DNA of 15,582 nucleotides from DAOPXV01 sp035352535. GTDB taxonomy: Bacteria > Muiribacteriota > UBA9980. Below the pieces are notes generated by a model. That model did not search any database and had not been told where the DNA came from. It was given only the letters and a program-made list of their open reading frames with translations. The position numbers were made by a program, and so were the translations under genes. Where the stretch lies: contig CAZJFS010000101.1 of NCBI GenBank assembly GCA_964545075.1, forward strand, positions 1-15,582, read 5' to 3'. How positions within the stretch are numbered: the stretch's first letter is position 1; the number at the start of each line of letters is the position of its first letter. This document shows positions 14,640 through 15,582 of this stretch, piece after piece.

Positions 14640-15582
14640 AGATCGAACACCAGCCTTGTCGGAACGTAAGAACCGGAGTTATCAATCAGCACTTCAAGCA
14701 CTACCTTCGATATTTCATTACTCTTGTGCCATTTCCACTGCTTGGCGTCGCATTTAACGTTATTTCCCGACGCGTCATAATATGAAAATATGGCGCTTGA
14801 AATCCCGTCAATCAAAATATCATCGAGAGTAACCCATGAACCCGAGATTTTTTTACCGCTGGCGTACCGCAGCTGCTTTAATCGCTTGCCATAATCGTCG
14901 TATTCCGCCTCTTCAGGCGGTCCTTCCGTTATATATATAGCGTGATTTGTAACCTCGTCCGTGCCACCTTCTTCATAAAAAAGCATCCCGTCATCGCAAA
15001 AAACATTCGCGGAAACCACGAAATATTTTTTAATGTCCTTTCCCGAAAATCCGCCTGAAATGCTTGCGGTAGGAGGAAGTTTCGAATCAAAGGAAAAAAA
15101 AAGGTTAAACACGTTTCTGGAAGCCATTCCCCCCTTACTGACCGTAAGCGTAAAAAATGGTTTCGCGTCCGAAGAAGCTTCGGCGGTTAAAAGTGAAGAC
15201 ATATCCTTTAAAACATGGGCCGGAAAATTTATTTCCATTGTTTTCAACGAAGACGACATGGCAAGCAACACCGAGTCGGTAACGTCTAAAAAACTCCCGC
15301 CGAGAAATCCGGAAGGTTTAATATCAAAACCAAGATTGTATAATTTGTTTTGAACAATTTCTTCTTTCCTGAAAAATTCGTAAATATAGGGGCCGGCCAG
15401 CTCATCTTTGTACACGAAACCAGTTTCAGCAAGTTTTTTAACTAAAGTTTCGCTCGTGCAATTTTCAATTTCTGAAAGCGAATGATAAGCGAAATTAGAG
15501 AAGCCGAGAGCCTGATAAAGCTTATTGTTTATTCCCGAAAGCGGCTGCTTCATTATATCCGCGATAAATGGCGAAATGTTTG
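14636..15582 (-). CDS. PulJ/PilW-like minor pseudopilin, 5' end missing
   Basis: The frame is open to the right edge of the window, so the start is not seen. An internal ATG at 15553 gives 305 residues, but that product would lack any hydrophobic N-terminal helix. Codons upstream of it (reading NISPFIADI before MKQPLSG) remain in frame, so the true start with the prepilin leader is probably outside. The C-terminal part fits a PulJ/PilW-type pseudopilin: DDILIDGISSAIFSYYDASGN, then WKWHKSNEISKVVLEVLI and a final PTRLVFDL strand, matching the pattern of a segment that ends 'F.YYD..G ... I..V.v.l'. The middle contains beta-rich sequence with GEE-like acidic loops and no enzyme motif. Position just ahead of PilX-like and PilV-like genes, with an ATGA overlap, supports this reading more than sequence similarity does. 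It could instead be another large minor pilin. Confidence 0.6.
   Translation of the reverse strand, partial: NISPFIADIMKQPLSGINNKLYQALGFSNFAYHSLSEIENCTSETLVKKLAETGFVYKDELAGPYIYEFFRKEEIVQNKLYNLGFDIKPSGFLGGSFLDVTDSVLLAMSSSLKTMEINFPAHVLKDMSSLLTAEASSDAKPFFTLTVSKGGMASRNVFNLFFSFDSKLPPTASISGGFSGKDIKKYFVVSANVFCDDGMLFYEEGGTDEVTNHAIYITEGPPEEAEYDDYGKRLKQLRYASGKKISGSWVTLDDILIDGISSAIFSYYDASGNNVKCDAKQWKWHKSNEISKVVLEVLIDNSGSYVPTRLVFDL

Overview
The window holds one tightly packed run of genes, all on the minus strand, with no RNA genes, mobile elements or CRISPR. Read 5' to 3' on the minus strand (right to left in these coordinates), the order is: a PulJ/PilW-like minor pseudopilin whose start lies beyond the right edge; a small PilX/GspK-like minor pilin; a giant protein of about 2,665 residues that starts as a PilV/GspI-like prepilin and continues into a very large multidomain ectodomain; a secreted protein of about 1,750 residues with a signal peptide, Ig-like repeats and two beta-propellers; and a nucleosidase of the MTA/SAH nucleosidase-like family. 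A short frame overlapping the nucleosidase stop by GTGA may be a further gene running off the left edge.

The first three genes form a minor-pilin operon of the type that primes type IV pili or type II secretion pseudopili (PilV/PilW/PilX, GspI/GspJ/GspK). Neighbouring pilin-cluster genes can overlap by four bases (ATGA or GTGA) or are separated by only a few bases, so translation is probably coupled. The striking part is the architecture. The PilV-like pilin carries Asp-box (BNR) propeller repeats, a parallel beta-helix, NHL repeats, an Ig-like segment and a C-terminal formylglycine-generating-enzyme (SUMF1-like) fold that lacks the catalytic cysteine pair. The next gene, in the place where PilY1 sits in Pseudomonas-type minor-pilin operons, encodes a secreted protein ending in a seven-repeat propeller. 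My inference is that these two proteins form a large adhesive or sensing assembly at the tip of a pilus or pseudopilus.

The organism is most likely a diderm bacterium. Type IV-like pilin operons, giant secreted proteins with Ig-like 'YKDGAGNVS' repeats and SUMF1-like domains are familiar from deltaproteobacterial lineages and from uncultivated phyla such as Omnitrophota, Elusimicrobiota, Wallbacteria or Riflebacteria. The sequence alone does not decide among these. Base composition is moderate in GC with frequent A and T runs and looks uniform across the window, so there is no sign of recent acquisition.

Gaps between genes are short (14 bases, then 43 bases, then a 174-base left edge). I see no convincing promoter or intrinsic terminator in them. 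The operon promoter should lie beyond the right edge.
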